Source of the DNA: Clostridiales bacterium | Lineage (GTDB): Bacteria > Bacillota > Clostridia > Oscillospirales > Oscillospiraceae | DNA length: 64,000 nt | Reading direction: 5' to 3' | NCBI GenBank assembly: GCA_022785125.1 | Contig: JALFRA010000035.1 | Coordinates: forward strand, 1 to 64,000 | Notes under the pieces: generated by a model | What the model saw: the letters and a program-made list of their open reading frames with translations, nothing else | Told to the model about the DNA's origin: nothing | Databases searched by the model: none | Made by a program: the position numbers and the translations under genes | Shown here: positions 49,870 through 58,200 of the stretch, piece by piece | Numbering within the stretch: the stretch's first letter is position 1 | How the letters are laid out: the number at the start of each line of letters is the position of its first letter

Positions 49870-50642
49870 AGCGGGGGCACCTCCTCCTGCAAGGTGATGT
49901 AGATGGTAACGCTTTCCTCTGGGGTGTTAAGGGTAAGAGTAAATTGTCGGGCGCCGGGTGTGGGATTTTGGAGCTCCAGTACGGTGGAGCTGCCTAGCAG
50001 GCTGTGCTTCACCGGCTCGGAAATGATGGCTGAGCCGGTGCCGCCGGCATCATCGGTCCAGGACAGTTCGCCCCGCAGGAAATTCAAGGGCGGCTTCCAG
50101 AATTGCCATTGGGTGATGTTGAGGGGGCACTGGAGCAGGTATTCCTGCCGCGGTTTTTCTTCCGGGCAGGCCAGGGAGAGGAGGACCAGGCCGGCCTCTC
50201 CCGAAGGCGAGATATGATAACCGGACAGTTGGCCGCCGCCCACGGCGGAGCCGGAGACCTCCAGTGTACCGCGGTCCTGATCGACCAGGGATTCCGGCTG
50301 GGGAAAGACACCAGAGAGGGCGAAGAGGCCGGTACCTGCCCGAAAGCCGATCACCAGACTCAGGAGCAGCACCGCCAGAGCCGACAGGGCAAAAATGCGG
50401 GACAGTCGGGGGACCAGGGGGCTGTGGCACTTGTCCAGTTGATGCCCCAGCTTGTAGGGGTCCCCCATGGCTTCCACCGCCCGGCGTGCGGCATCCTCGG
50501 ACTCCATGCCCTGTTCCTCCAGCGCGGCGGCGTGGTCCTCCAGATGGGCGTTTAATTCTGCCCAGGCGGCATACCGGGCGGGCTTCCAACGAATCAGAGA
50601 GCACACCTGATAACAGAAGGTATCAAAGGGTTTGGAGGCCAT
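49866..50642 (-). CDS. Cassette 3, A protein
   Basis: 258 residues. A1 subfamily: FCYQVCSLIRWKPARYAAWAELNAHLEDHAAALEEQGMESEDAARRAVEAMGDPYKLGHQLDKCHSPLVPRLSRIFAL, membrane span at about 80-99, outside domain with SGSAVGGGQLSGYHI, NITQWQFWKPPL and NPTPGARQFTLTLNTPEE. RBS GAGGTGA inside the end of the upstream B gene. Confidence 0.8.
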   Translation of the reverse strand: MASKPFDTFCYQVCSLIRWKPARYAAWAELNAHLEDHAAALEEQGMESEDAARRAVEAMGDPYKLGHQLDKCHSPLVPRLSRIFALSALAVLLLSLVIGFRAGTGLFALSGVFPQPESLVDQDRGTLEVSGSAVGGGQLSGYHISPSGEAGLVLLSLACPEEKPRQEYLLQCPLNITQWQFWKPPLNFLRGELSWTDDAGGTGSAIISEPVKHSLLGSSTVLELQNPTPGARQFTLTLNTPEESVTIYITLQEEVPPL

Positions 50643-50646
50643 ACAC

Positions 50647-51273
50647 TCACCTCAATTCATAGCGGGTCGTCCAGGATTCCGGTTCGGGGGATTGGTAGAT
50701 CAGCTTTCCGTCAGCGTCGTAGCCGCGGAGGCGGATACGGTCCATTTGATAGGCGGGGAGCAGGTTTCCGGTGAGCTGAAACCAGAAGCAGCCCTCTGCC
50801 ACCGGGCCCTGGCGGAGGGTATTCAGGTCATAGACCCTGCCGGCGTCCGACTCGGAGAGCAGCACCGGGTATTCCACCTCCACCTGGACAATGTCCGGGT
50901 CGCCGGCCAACACCAGAACAACACCCAGATTGTGGGGTGTGACGGCACTCAGCGGCTGTTCCGGGTCCCGGTAAAGGGATACGAGCGTGCCGGAGTCCCA
51001 GAGCAGCCCTTCCCGGGACAGACCGCACCAGGCGTACCAGTTTCCCATGCGCAGCAGGTACTGGCGGTCGTAGAGAGGGCCGGACCCCAGATCGGCCACC
51101 ACCTGGCCGTCCTCCCAGTAATACCGGGTCTGGGTGGCCCGCAGGGCCTGTCTGGCGGTAAACATGGGGAAATCCAGGGTGACAGCCAGGAAAACCAGAG
51201 TGAGCAGCAGAATCACAGCGTCCCGCAGGATGCGCCATTTGCGGCCCCGCTGGGAAATAGGACGTTCAGCCAT
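50647..51273 (-). CDS. Cassette 2, B protein
   Basis: 208 residues. B2 subfamily: basic N-terminus (RGRKWRILRD), membrane span AVILLLTLVFLAVTLDFPMF, then TRYYWEDGQVVADLGSGPLYDRQYLLRMGNWYAWCGLSREGLLWDSG, DPDIVQVEVEYPV and the end GYDADGKLIYQSPEPESWTTRYELR. That last segment is shared nearly unchanged with cassette 1. Overlaps its A partner by 8 bases. Confidence 0.8.
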   Translation of the reverse strand: MAERPISQRGRKWRILRDAVILLLTLVFLAVTLDFPMFTARQALRATQTRYYWEDGQVVADLGSGPLYDRQYLLRMGNWYAWCGLSREGLLWDSGTLVSLYRDPEQPLSAVTPHNLGVVLVLAGDPDIVQVEVEYPVLLSESDAGRVYDLNTLRQGPVAEGCFWFQLTGNLLPAYQMDRIRLRGYDADGKLIYQSPEPESWTTRYELR

Positions 51274-52084
51274 CTGCTTCGCCTCCCTTCAGCGGAACGG
51301 TGAGGGAGAGACGGACCTCTCCATAGCGGTCGAAGCGGAAGGTCAACTGGGTGGCTGCCGGGTCCACGTTGGTGACGGTGAGGCAGTAATGAGTGGCAAA
51401 GGGGAAATCACCCATGGGGGTGCTGGCCTGCACTCTGGAAAAGACGGTTTCGTCCAGAGCCTGCCGCTCTCGGGTAGAGGGATAGCGGTTGCCCACATCG
51501 TCCTCCGCCCACAAGTCATAGCCAAAGGCGGGACAGCGCAGCCAGGGGTTGGATTGCGTTACCTGAAGGATACAATCCACATAGCGGGCGCCGGAGTAGT
51601 TCTCAATGCCGACCTGTTTTATGGTGTAGGTATAGGGCGGGTCCTGATAGACAGCATTGGTCTCATACTGAGCCACAAGATTGTCCGGGTGGATATGCCG
51701 CTCAAAGTAGAGGGCGGGATCGCTGCTGACAGAATCGGGCTTGCCGGTCAGGTTCTCCAAGGTGCCGGGCAGGTGGAACAGGCAAAATATAACGATGATG
51801 GCCGACAAGAACCAGACAACCGCCTGAAACCAGATTTGGAACCAGCCCAGCAGGGGACTGTGGCTTTCATTCAGGGCCCGGCCCAGTTCTTCCGGGTCTC
51901 CCATGGCACTCACTGCCGCCGCTTCGCCCTCCTCCGAGGTTAGGTCGGGGCGGGCCTCCAGCAGGGCGTCCCGGTGGTCTTCCAGGTGGGCTGTGAGTTC
52001 GGCGGTAATGGCGTCGTGGTCGGGGGAGAAGCGGACAAAGGCGCACACCTGTCTGCAAAATGTCTCGCAGCGATTGGAGGCCAT
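51266..52084 (-). CDS. Cassette 2, A protein
   Basis: 272 residues. A2 subfamily: FCRQVCAFVRFSPDHDAITAELTAHLEDHRDALLEARPDLTSEEGEAAAVSAMGDPEELGRALNESHSPLLGWFQIWF, membrane span at about 85-105, and an outside domain with YTIKQVGIENYSGARYVDCILQVTQSNPWLRCPAFGYDLWAEDDVGNRYPSTRERQ and VDPAATQLTFRFDRYGEVRLSLTVPLKGG. It starts 4 bases after the stop of the upstream B gene. Confidence 0.8.
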   Translation of the reverse strand: MASNRCETFCRQVCAFVRFSPDHDAITAELTAHLEDHRDALLEARPDLTSEEGEAAAVSAMGDPEELGRALNESHSPLLGWFQIWFQAVVWFLSAIIVIFCLFHLPGTLENLTGKPDSVSSDPALYFERHIHPDNLVAQYETNAVYQDPPYTYTIKQVGIENYSGARYVDCILQVTQSNPWLRCPAFGYDLWAEDDVGNRYPSTRERQALDETVFSRVQASTPMGDFPFATHYCLTVTNVDPAATQLTFRFDRYGEVRLSLTVPLKGGEADG

Positions 52085-52088
52085 ACAC

Positions 52089-52733
52089 TCACCTCAGTTC
52101 ATAACGGGTCGTCCAGGATTCCGGTTCAGGGGATTGGTAGATCAGCCTTCCGTCGGCGTCGTAGCCCTTGACCTGGAGGTCCTCCGGAAAGACGAAGCCG
52201 GGGCCTGACGTATAGGAAATCAGGAAGCAGTTCTCCGTGCTCTGGGTCTGGCTGGCGGAGAGCAGGGTGTAACCCTGTTTTGTTTCAGCAGAAATGGGGA
52301 ACGTGATCTCCACCTGGGCGATCTCCGGGTCGTTGGAGATCACCAGTACCGCACCGGTTCTCCAGTCGCTGACCACCAGAGGCACCAGAGGGAGGTTGGG
52401 GTCATTTTTTACCGCGTCCAGGCCGCCGGTCTGCCAGAACAGGCCGTAGTGGTTGACGCCGCACCAGGCGTACCAGTCCCCGTGGCGGAGAATGTAATAG
52501 CGGTCGTACTGGCCAATCTTGACTTTGTTGGCCTCCCGGGAATAATCCAGGGTGGTGATGACCTCCCCGGGACCGAAGAAATAGCGGTCCTGGGTGGCCT
52601 CCAGAGCCTGTTCGGCGGTGAGGATGGGAAAGTCCAGCCGGAGCACCAGCACCACCAGGACTATTGCCAGCAGCAGGGCGTCCCGGAGGATGCGGCGCTT
52701 GCGCTGGGCGGGGGTGACGGAGCATCTGGCCAT
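52089..52733 (-). CDS. Cassette 1, B protein
   Basis: 214 residues. B2 subfamily: QRKRRILRD, membrane span ALLLAIVLVVLVLRLDFPIL, QDRYFFGPGEVITTLDYSRE, YILRHGDWYAWCGVNHYGLFWQTGG, DPEIAQVEITFPI and the end GYDADGRLIYQSPEPESWTTRYELR. Its last roughly 85 bases are almost identical to those of cassette 2 B. It follows its A partner with one base between stop and start. Confidence 0.8.
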   Translation of the reverse strand: MARCSVTPAQRKRRILRDALLLAIVLVVLVLRLDFPILTAEQALEATQDRYFFGPGEVITTLDYSREANKVKIGQYDRYYILRHGDWYAWCGVNHYGLFWQTGGLDAVKNDPNLPLVPLVVSDWRTGAVLVISNDPEIAQVEITFPISAETKQGYTLLSASQTQSTENCFLISYTSGPGFVFPEDLQVKGYDADGRLIYQSPEPESWTTRYELR

Positions 52734-52734
52734 G

Positions 52735-53574
52735 TCAGTCCCCTCCTTTCAGCGGCAGGGTCAGAGAGATGGCGTTCTCTCCGAAGCGGTCAAAGCGGAG
52801 GGTGACGGAGGTAGCCTCTGAATGGATACCGCCCACCCACAGATCGTAGTAGGAGGCGAAGGGATAGATGGCGGTAGGATTGCCGGAGGAATCCCCGGCG
52901 GAGGTGGGCAGCTGGTACAGCTCCTGCTGGCCTCTGGAGGGGTAACGGTTGCCCAGATCGTCCTCCGCCCACAGCCATTCCCGAAATTCCGGCCCCCGCT
53001 GCCAAGGATTGGGGTGGGTCACCTTCAGCAGATAGTCCAGATGCAGGGCCTCGTCTCTGTATTCGCTGGCCTCTGTGCGGGTAACAACTGCCCGCTGGAT
53101 GGAAAAGGTGTAGCCCTCATATTGCCAAACAGCCCCAGGGGTGAAATCGGCCACCACGTCGTACTCGTCATAATGCTCCAGAAGATAGCCCATCCCCACG
53201 CCGTCGTAACTGGGGGGCGCGATCAGGTTGGTAACCGTTTCCTTTGCCTGGGGCAGGGCAAAGAGCAGGATGAGGATGGCCAGAGTCCACACTACCCGGC
53301 GAAACCAGATCTGAAACCAGCCCAACAGGGGATGATGGATCTGATCCAGCCAGCGGCCCAATTCCTCCGCATCCCCCATGGCCCGGACGGCTCTGGACTC
53401 GGCGTCCCGCAGGGTCATGTTTGGATAGGCCTCTAGCAGGGTGTCCCGGTGCTCCTCCATGTGGCCGGTCAGCTCTGCGGAAATGGCGTGGTGGTCGGGA
53501 GAGAACCGGACGAAGGAACATACCTGACCGCAGAATTGGTCTATGGTGAGCCGGGGGCCGCCGGGAGCGTCCAT
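52735..53574 (-). CDS. Cassette 1, A protein
   Basis: 279 residues. The start at 53574 overlaps the padR stop (TGATG), so the pair is coupled; a longer frame to 53637 runs inside padR and is rejected. A2 subfamily: FCGQVCSFVRFSPDHHAISAELTGHMEEHRDTLLEAYPNMTLRDAESRAVRAMGDAEELGRWLDQIHHPLLGWFQIWF, membrane span, then an outside domain with HPNPWQRGPEFREWLWAEDDLGNRYPSRGQQ and TSVTLRFDRFGENAISLTLPLKGG. Confidence 0.82.
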   Translation of the reverse strand: MDAPGGPRLTIDQFCGQVCSFVRFSPDHHAISAELTGHMEEHRDTLLEAYPNMTLRDAESRAVRAMGDAEELGRWLDQIHHPLLGWFQIWFRRVVWTLAILILLFALPQAKETVTNLIAPPSYDGVGMGYLLEHYDEYDVVADFTPGAVWQYEGYTFSIQRAVVTRTEASEYRDEALHLDYLLKVTHPNPWQRGPEFREWLWAEDDLGNRYPSRGQQELYQLPTSAGDSSGNPTAIYPFASYYDLWVGGIHSEATSVTLRFDRFGENAISLTLPLKGGD

Positions 53575-53918
53575 CAGGCCATGGCCGGGGCAGACCCGGC
53601 CAACACCGCGTTCACCGCCTGGGAGAAGGTGGTCCACTCCTTCTTCTTCTCATCCAGCAGCCGAAAGCCCTTTTTTGTAATGTGGTAATACTTGCGGGTG
53701 CGGCCGGTAGGGGCCTCCTTCTCGTAGGACTGGACCGCTCCCTCCTTCTCCAGGGTGTGGAGAATGGGGTAGAGGGTGCCCTCCTTCATGGAGAAGGTGT
53801 TGTCGCTTTTGGCCTCCAGTTCGGCGATCATCTGGTAGCCGTACTTGTCCTCTCCAGACAGGAGAGAGAGTACCAGCAGGGTGGTGCTGCCAGACAGCAG
53901 GGATTTATCCGCTTTCAT
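53574..53918 (-). CDS. PadR-family transcriptional regulator
   Basis: 114 residues. Winged helix: LLSGSTTLLVLSLLSGEDKYGYQMIAELEAKSDNTFSMKEGTLYPILHTLEKEGAVQSYEKEAPTGRTRKYYHITKKG, the classical PadR pattern (GY.I, EGTLYPIL, RKYY.IT..G). The C-terminal helix for dimerisation is short (LDEKKKEWTTFSQAVNAVLAG). AAAGGAGG upstream. First gene of the cassette operon, under a promoter embedded in a large palindrome, so it probably represses itself and all five cassettes until a ligand binds. Confidence 0.93.
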   Translation of the reverse strand: MKADKSLLSGSTTLLVLSLLSGEDKYGYQMIAELEAKSDNTFSMKEGTLYPILHTLEKEGAVQSYEKEAPTGRTRKYYHITKKGFRLLDEKKKEWTTFSQAVNAVLAGSAPAMA

Positions 53919-53945
53919 GGGAAACCTCCTTTCAGATCAAAAACA

Positions 53946-53990
53946 ATACCTCGGGTTTCTAGGTATATTATACCTAGAAACCCGAGGTAT
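53946..53990. promoter_or_regulatory. 45-bp perfect palindrome, probable PadR operator
   Basis: 22-bp arms (53946-53967 and 53969-53990) pair perfectly around a single base. Each arm also contains a smaller dyad ATACCT-N9-AGGTAT, so four half-sites are present. It covers the spacer, the -10 box and the start region of the padR promoter. Confidence 0.88.
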
Positions 53991-53995
53991 GTCAA
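53967..53995 (-). promoter_or_regulatory. Exact-consensus sigma-A promoter of the padR-cassette operon
   Basis: On the minus strand, -35 TTGACA (53990-53995), 17-bp spacer, -10 TATAAT (53967-53972): a full match to consensus. It lies inside the palindrome, so it must be tightly repressed or used at very high level. Confidence 0.92.
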
Positions 53996-54003
53996 CAGAG
54001 GTT

Positions 54004-54960
54004 TTATTTCATCCGGCTGCGAAGGGGCCGGCCAGACAAAAAGCGGTCCAGATTGTCCAGAAATAGGGCCTGAAGCTGGTCCAGAGTGACCTGCATATGG
54101 TTATAGCCGCCGGCGGTGTGGGGGGTGATGAGGGCCCGTGGGGTGTCCCAGAGGGGATGCTCCGGGGGAAGAGGCTCCGGGTGGGTAACATCCAGTCCGG
54201 CTCCCAGCAGATGCCCCTGGGACAGGACTTCCGCCAGGGCGGCGCAGTCAATGGCGGAGCCCCGGCCGGCGTTGAGGAGGACGGCATCGGGCTTCATCAG
54301 CAGCAGGCGGCGGCGGTCCATGAGCCCGGCGGTATCCCTGTTGTGGGGGAGAACCAGAGCCACCACGTCGGCCTGGGGGAGCAGACTGTCGATGGCGGAC
54401 AGGGGGAAAGTCTGGTCGAAGTCCTCCACGGGAGCGTCGGAGCGGTGGAGGCCCATAACGGTTTTGGACCCCAGCGCCCGGCACAGACGGGCAAAGTGGC
54501 GGCCGATGTCGCCGGTACCCCCTACCAGAACGGTCTGCCCCCGCAGGGAGCGGACGTGGCCTAAATCGGCCCAGGTGCGGGTGTTTTGTTGGTCCCGGTA
54601 GGCGGGCAGGCGTTTATAGATGGCCAGCAGCATGGCCAGCAGATGCTCAGAGACAGCGGGACCGTAGGCTCCGGCGGCGCAGGTGAGGAGCACTCCCTCG
54701 GGCAGTACACCGGGGACCAGATAGGGGTCCACTCCGGCGTTCCAACTCTGGACCCATTTCAGTTGGGGGAAGGTTTTGAGATCTGCCGGGGGGACAAAAC
54801 CCATGAGGATGGTGGTGCGTTCCCGCCAGTCCTGGGGGATGGCCGCCGACCCCCGACGGTCGCTGGTGGGGAGAAAGAGGTGCTCCTCGTTGGGAGCGGC
54901 GGTACGGAAGCGGTCCTGCTCTTCCAGGGTGAGGGGAAGCAGGTGGAGAATGGTTTCCAT
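54004..54960 (-). CDS. D-isomer 2-hydroxyacid dehydrogenase family protein
   Basis: 318 residues. NAD-binding fold with GGTGDIGRHFARLCRALGSKTVMGLHRS (GxGxxG). Typical family marks are AYGPAVSEHLLAMLLAIYKRLP, ADVVALVLPHNRDTAGLMDRRRLLLMKPDAVLLNAGRGSAIDCAALAEVL and ALITPHTAGGYNH (catalytic His in PHTAG). The catalytic Arg is in NAGRGS and the Glu in DVTHPEPLP. Substrate unknown (glyoxylate, hydroxypyruvate or a branched 2-keto acid are possible). RBS GGAGG. It sits between the pyc terminator and the PadR palindrome. Confidence 0.9.
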   Translation of the reverse strand: METILHLLPLTLEEQDRFRTAAPNEEHLFLPTSDRRGSAAIPQDWRERTTILMGFVPPADLKTFPQLKWVQSWNAGVDPYLVPGVLPEGVLLTCAAGAYGPAVSEHLLAMLLAIYKRLPAYRDQQNTRTWADLGHVRSLRGQTVLVGGTGDIGRHFARLCRALGSKTVMGLHRSDAPVEDFDQTFPLSAIDSLLPQADVVALVLPHNRDTAGLMDRRRLLLMKPDAVLLNAGRGSAIDCAALAEVLSQGHLLGAGLDVTHPEPLPPEHPLWDTPRALITPHTAGGYNHMQVTLDQLQALFLDNLDRFLSGRPLRSRMK

Positions 54961-54992
54961 AGGATAAGCCTCCAGATATGGATAATGTAGAA

Positions 54993-55022
54993 AAGAGGGC
55001 TGGTTGGAAAACCAGCCCTCTT
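54993..55022 (-). terminator. Terminator downstream of pyruvate carboxylase
   Basis: A 13-bp perfect stem (54993-55005 with 55010-55022), loop GGAA, followed on the minus strand by TTTTCT. It lies 6 bases past the duplicated pyc 3' end, suggesting that it was the original pyc terminator. Confidence 0.88.
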
Positions 55023-55028
55023 AAGCAA

Positions 55029-55074
55029 TTACTTAATGGTAATGAGCAGCTCGCCGGCCTTGACAGAGCCGCCT
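55029..55074 (-). pseudogene. Remnant copy of the last 15 codons of pyruvate carboxylase
   Basis: 46 bases that match the real pyc end (55228-55273) except at two positions, both synonymous. The remnant encodes GGSVKAGELLITIK and a stop. It has no upstream coding continuation. Confidence 0.85.
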
Positions 55075-55227
55075 GGCCCGCACAGACTTGCCTGTGCGGG
55101 AACCCGTGAGAATTTAAATCAGGTATCACGGAGCGGAAGTGAATCCCGCCCCGCTCCGCCGCAAAAGCGGCGGTTCGCTGCGCTCACAGGAAGGCGGCGA
55201 GGTGTTGAAAAGCCAAGGAAACCGGTC
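55075..55227. other. 153-bp non-coding segment between the two pyc 3' ends
   Basis: Contains a 9-bp hairpin CCCGCACAG/CTGTGCGGG (55077-55085, 55092-55100), a GGAGCGG/CCGCTCC pair and CCGCCGC-AAAA-GCGGCGG. No credible gene. It may be 3' flanking DNA brought in with a foreign pyc end, or the residue of an inserted element. Confidence 0.55.
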
Positions 55228-58200
55228 TTACTTAATGGTGATCAGCAGCTCGCCGGCCTTGACAGAGCCGCCTTCCTTGATGAGTACCTCGTCCACGGTA
55301 CCCGCCATGCGGGCTACCACGGAGGTCTCCATCTTCATGGCCTCGATGACGGCCAGGACCTGGTTTTCCTCCACCTTGTCGCCGGGCTTGACGTTCACCT
55401 TGGACACCATGCCGGGGATGGAGGCGCCCACCTGGCTCTTGTCGGAGGGATCGGCCAGATTGACCTTGCGGGCCTGGGCGGTGGCGCTCTTGTCGGGCAC
55501 GGCCACCTCGCGGCGCATACCATTGAGCTCGAACTGCACGTTGCGGGTGCCGTCCTCGTTCAGGTCGCCCAGACCCATATACTTGATGACCAGGGTCTTG
55601 CCGTCCTCGATGTTGATCTTGTTGGTCTCGCCCAGAGCCATGCCGTTGAAGAACACATGGCTGCCCATGCGCATGATATAGCCGTACTCCTGACGGTGAC
55701 GGTAGAAGTCCTCCACCACCTTGGGATAGAGGCACCAGGAGATGACGTTGTGGTCGGAGGCGTCGGGATAGAACTTGCGGACCTCCTCCCGGGCCTTCTC
55801 AAAGTCGATAGGCTCCAGCAGCTCGCCGGGGCGGCAGGTAATGGGCTTCTCGCCCTTGAGGACCACCTTCTGCAGATCCTCGGGGAAGCCCCAGGCGGGC
55901 TGGCCCATCATGCCCTTGAAGTAGCTGACCACGGAGTCGGGGAAAGTGAGGGCCTCGCCCCGCTCCACGATATTCTCGGGAGTCAGGTCGTTCTGCACCA
56001 TGAAGATGGCCAGGTCGCCCACCATCTTGGAGGAAGGGGTCACCTTCACGATGTCGCCCAGCATATGGTTGACGGTCTTGTACATCTCCTTGACCGCCTC
56101 GAACTGGTGGCCCAGGCCGATGCTCTCCACCTGGCTCTTCAGGTTGGTGTACTGGCCGCCAGGCATCTCGTAGCGGTAGATGTCGGTGGAGGGGTTCTTG
56201 ATGCCCGCCTCAAACTTACTGTAGCGCAGGCGCACGTCGGCCCAGTAGTCGGACAGCTTCTGCAGCTTGTCGCCGTCCAGGCCGGTGTCCCGCTCCTGGC
56301 CGTGGAGGGCGGCCACCACCGCGTTCATGGAGGGCTGGCTGGTCATGGAGGACATGGAGTCGATGGCGCAGTCCACAATGTCCACACCAGCCTCGGCGGC
56401 CATCAGATAGGCGGCCACCTGGTTGCCGGAGGTGTCGTGGGTATGCAGGTGGATGGGAATGCCGATCTCCTGTTTCAGGGTGGACACCAGCTTCTTGGCA
56501 GCGTAGGGCTTCAGCAGGCCGGACATATCCTTGATGCACAGCAGGTGCGCGCCCCGCTTCTCCAGCTCCTTGGCCATGTTGACGTAGTACTCCAGGGTGT
56601 ACTTATCCCGCTTGGGGTCCAGGATGTCGCCGGTGTAGCAGATGGTGGCCTCGCACAGCTTGCCCTGCTTGAGGACCTCATCCATGGCCACTTCCATGCC
56701 GGGGATCCAGTTCAGGGAGTCAAAGATGCGGAACACATCGATGCCGCCGATGGCAGCCTCCTTGATGAAGGCGCGGATCAGGTTGTCGGGGTAGTTGGTG
56801 TAACCCACAGCGTTGGCTCCCCGCAGCAGCATCTGGAAGGGGATGTTGGGGATCTTCTCCCGCAGCAGCCGCAGACGCTCCCAGGGGGACTCGTGGAGGA
56901 ACCGGTAGGCCACATCGAAGGTGGCGCCGCCCCACATCTCCAGGGAGAAGCAGTCGTTGAGGATCTCGGCGGTGCCCTCGGAGGCCTTCAGCATATCGCG
57001 GGTACGCACCCGGGTGGACAACAGAGACTGATGGGCGTCCCGCATGGTGGTGTCGGTGATAAGCAGCTTCTTCTGGTCCAGCACCCAGTCCCGCACCGCC
57101 TCAGGACCCTTGCTGTCCAGCAGCTGCTTCAGGCCGGTGCACTTGGGCGGGGTGTTCTCGTAGGGCGGGAAACGGGGGATGTCATGCTGAGGACGCTCGG
57201 CAGAGGGGGAGTCCACCTGGATCTGGGCAATGTATTTGAGGATCTTGGTGGCGCGGTCCCGTCCGGTGTCGATATCGAAGAGCTCGGGAGTCTCGTCAAT
57301 GAACTTGGTGTGGCAGGCTCCCGCCCGGAAAGTGGGGTGAGCCAGAATGTTGGTGACGAAGGGGATGTTGGTCTTGACGCCGCGGACATGCTCCTCGCTG
57401 ATGGCACGCATGGCCTTGCGGCAGACGCCCTCGAAGGTGTTGTCCCAGGAGGTGACCTTCACCAGCAGGGAATCGTAGTAGGGGGAGATCTCAGCGCCGG
57501 TGTAGGCGTTGCCGCCATCCAGACGGACGCCGAAACCGCCGCCGGAACGGTAGGCGGTGATCTTGCCGGTGTCGGGGGCAAAGTTGTTGGCCGGATCCTC
57601 GGTGGTCACCCGGCACTGGAGGGCATAGCCGTTCATGTGGACGGCATCCTGAGAGGGAATGCCGATCTCCGGGGTGGAGAGGGGATGCCCCTCGGCGATG
57701 AGGATCTGGGCCCGCACCAGGTCCACGCCGGTGACCATCTCGGTGACGGTGTGCTCCACCTGGATACGGGGGTTCATCTCGATGAAGTAGTGATCGCCGT
57801 TCTTGTCCACCAGGAACTCCACGGTGCCGGCGGAGACATAGCCCACGTGCTTGGCAACCTTGACGGCGTCCTCGTACAGTTTCTGGCGGGTGGCCTCGGG
57901 TACGCTGAAGGCGGGAGCAAACTCCACTACCTTCTGATAGCGGCGCTGCAGGGAGCAGTCGCGCTCACCCAGGTGGACCACATTGCCGTGCTTGTCGCCC
58001 AGGATCTGCACCTCGATGTGCTTGGGCTCCACCAGGTACTTCTCAATGAAGATATCCTCGTTGCCGAAGGCCTTCTTGGCCTCGCTCTTCACCAGATTGA
58101 AGGCGGGGATGACCTCCTCCGGCTTGTCGCAGCGGCGCATACCGCGGCCGCCGCCGCCGCCGGCTGCCTTCAGAATGATGGGGAAGCCGTAGGAGATGGC

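Noticed and set aside
55029..55273. Insertion sequence between the duplicated pyc ends
   Set aside because: The 153-bp interval has no transposase and no matching terminal inverted repeats. It is treated as a duplication or recombination product.
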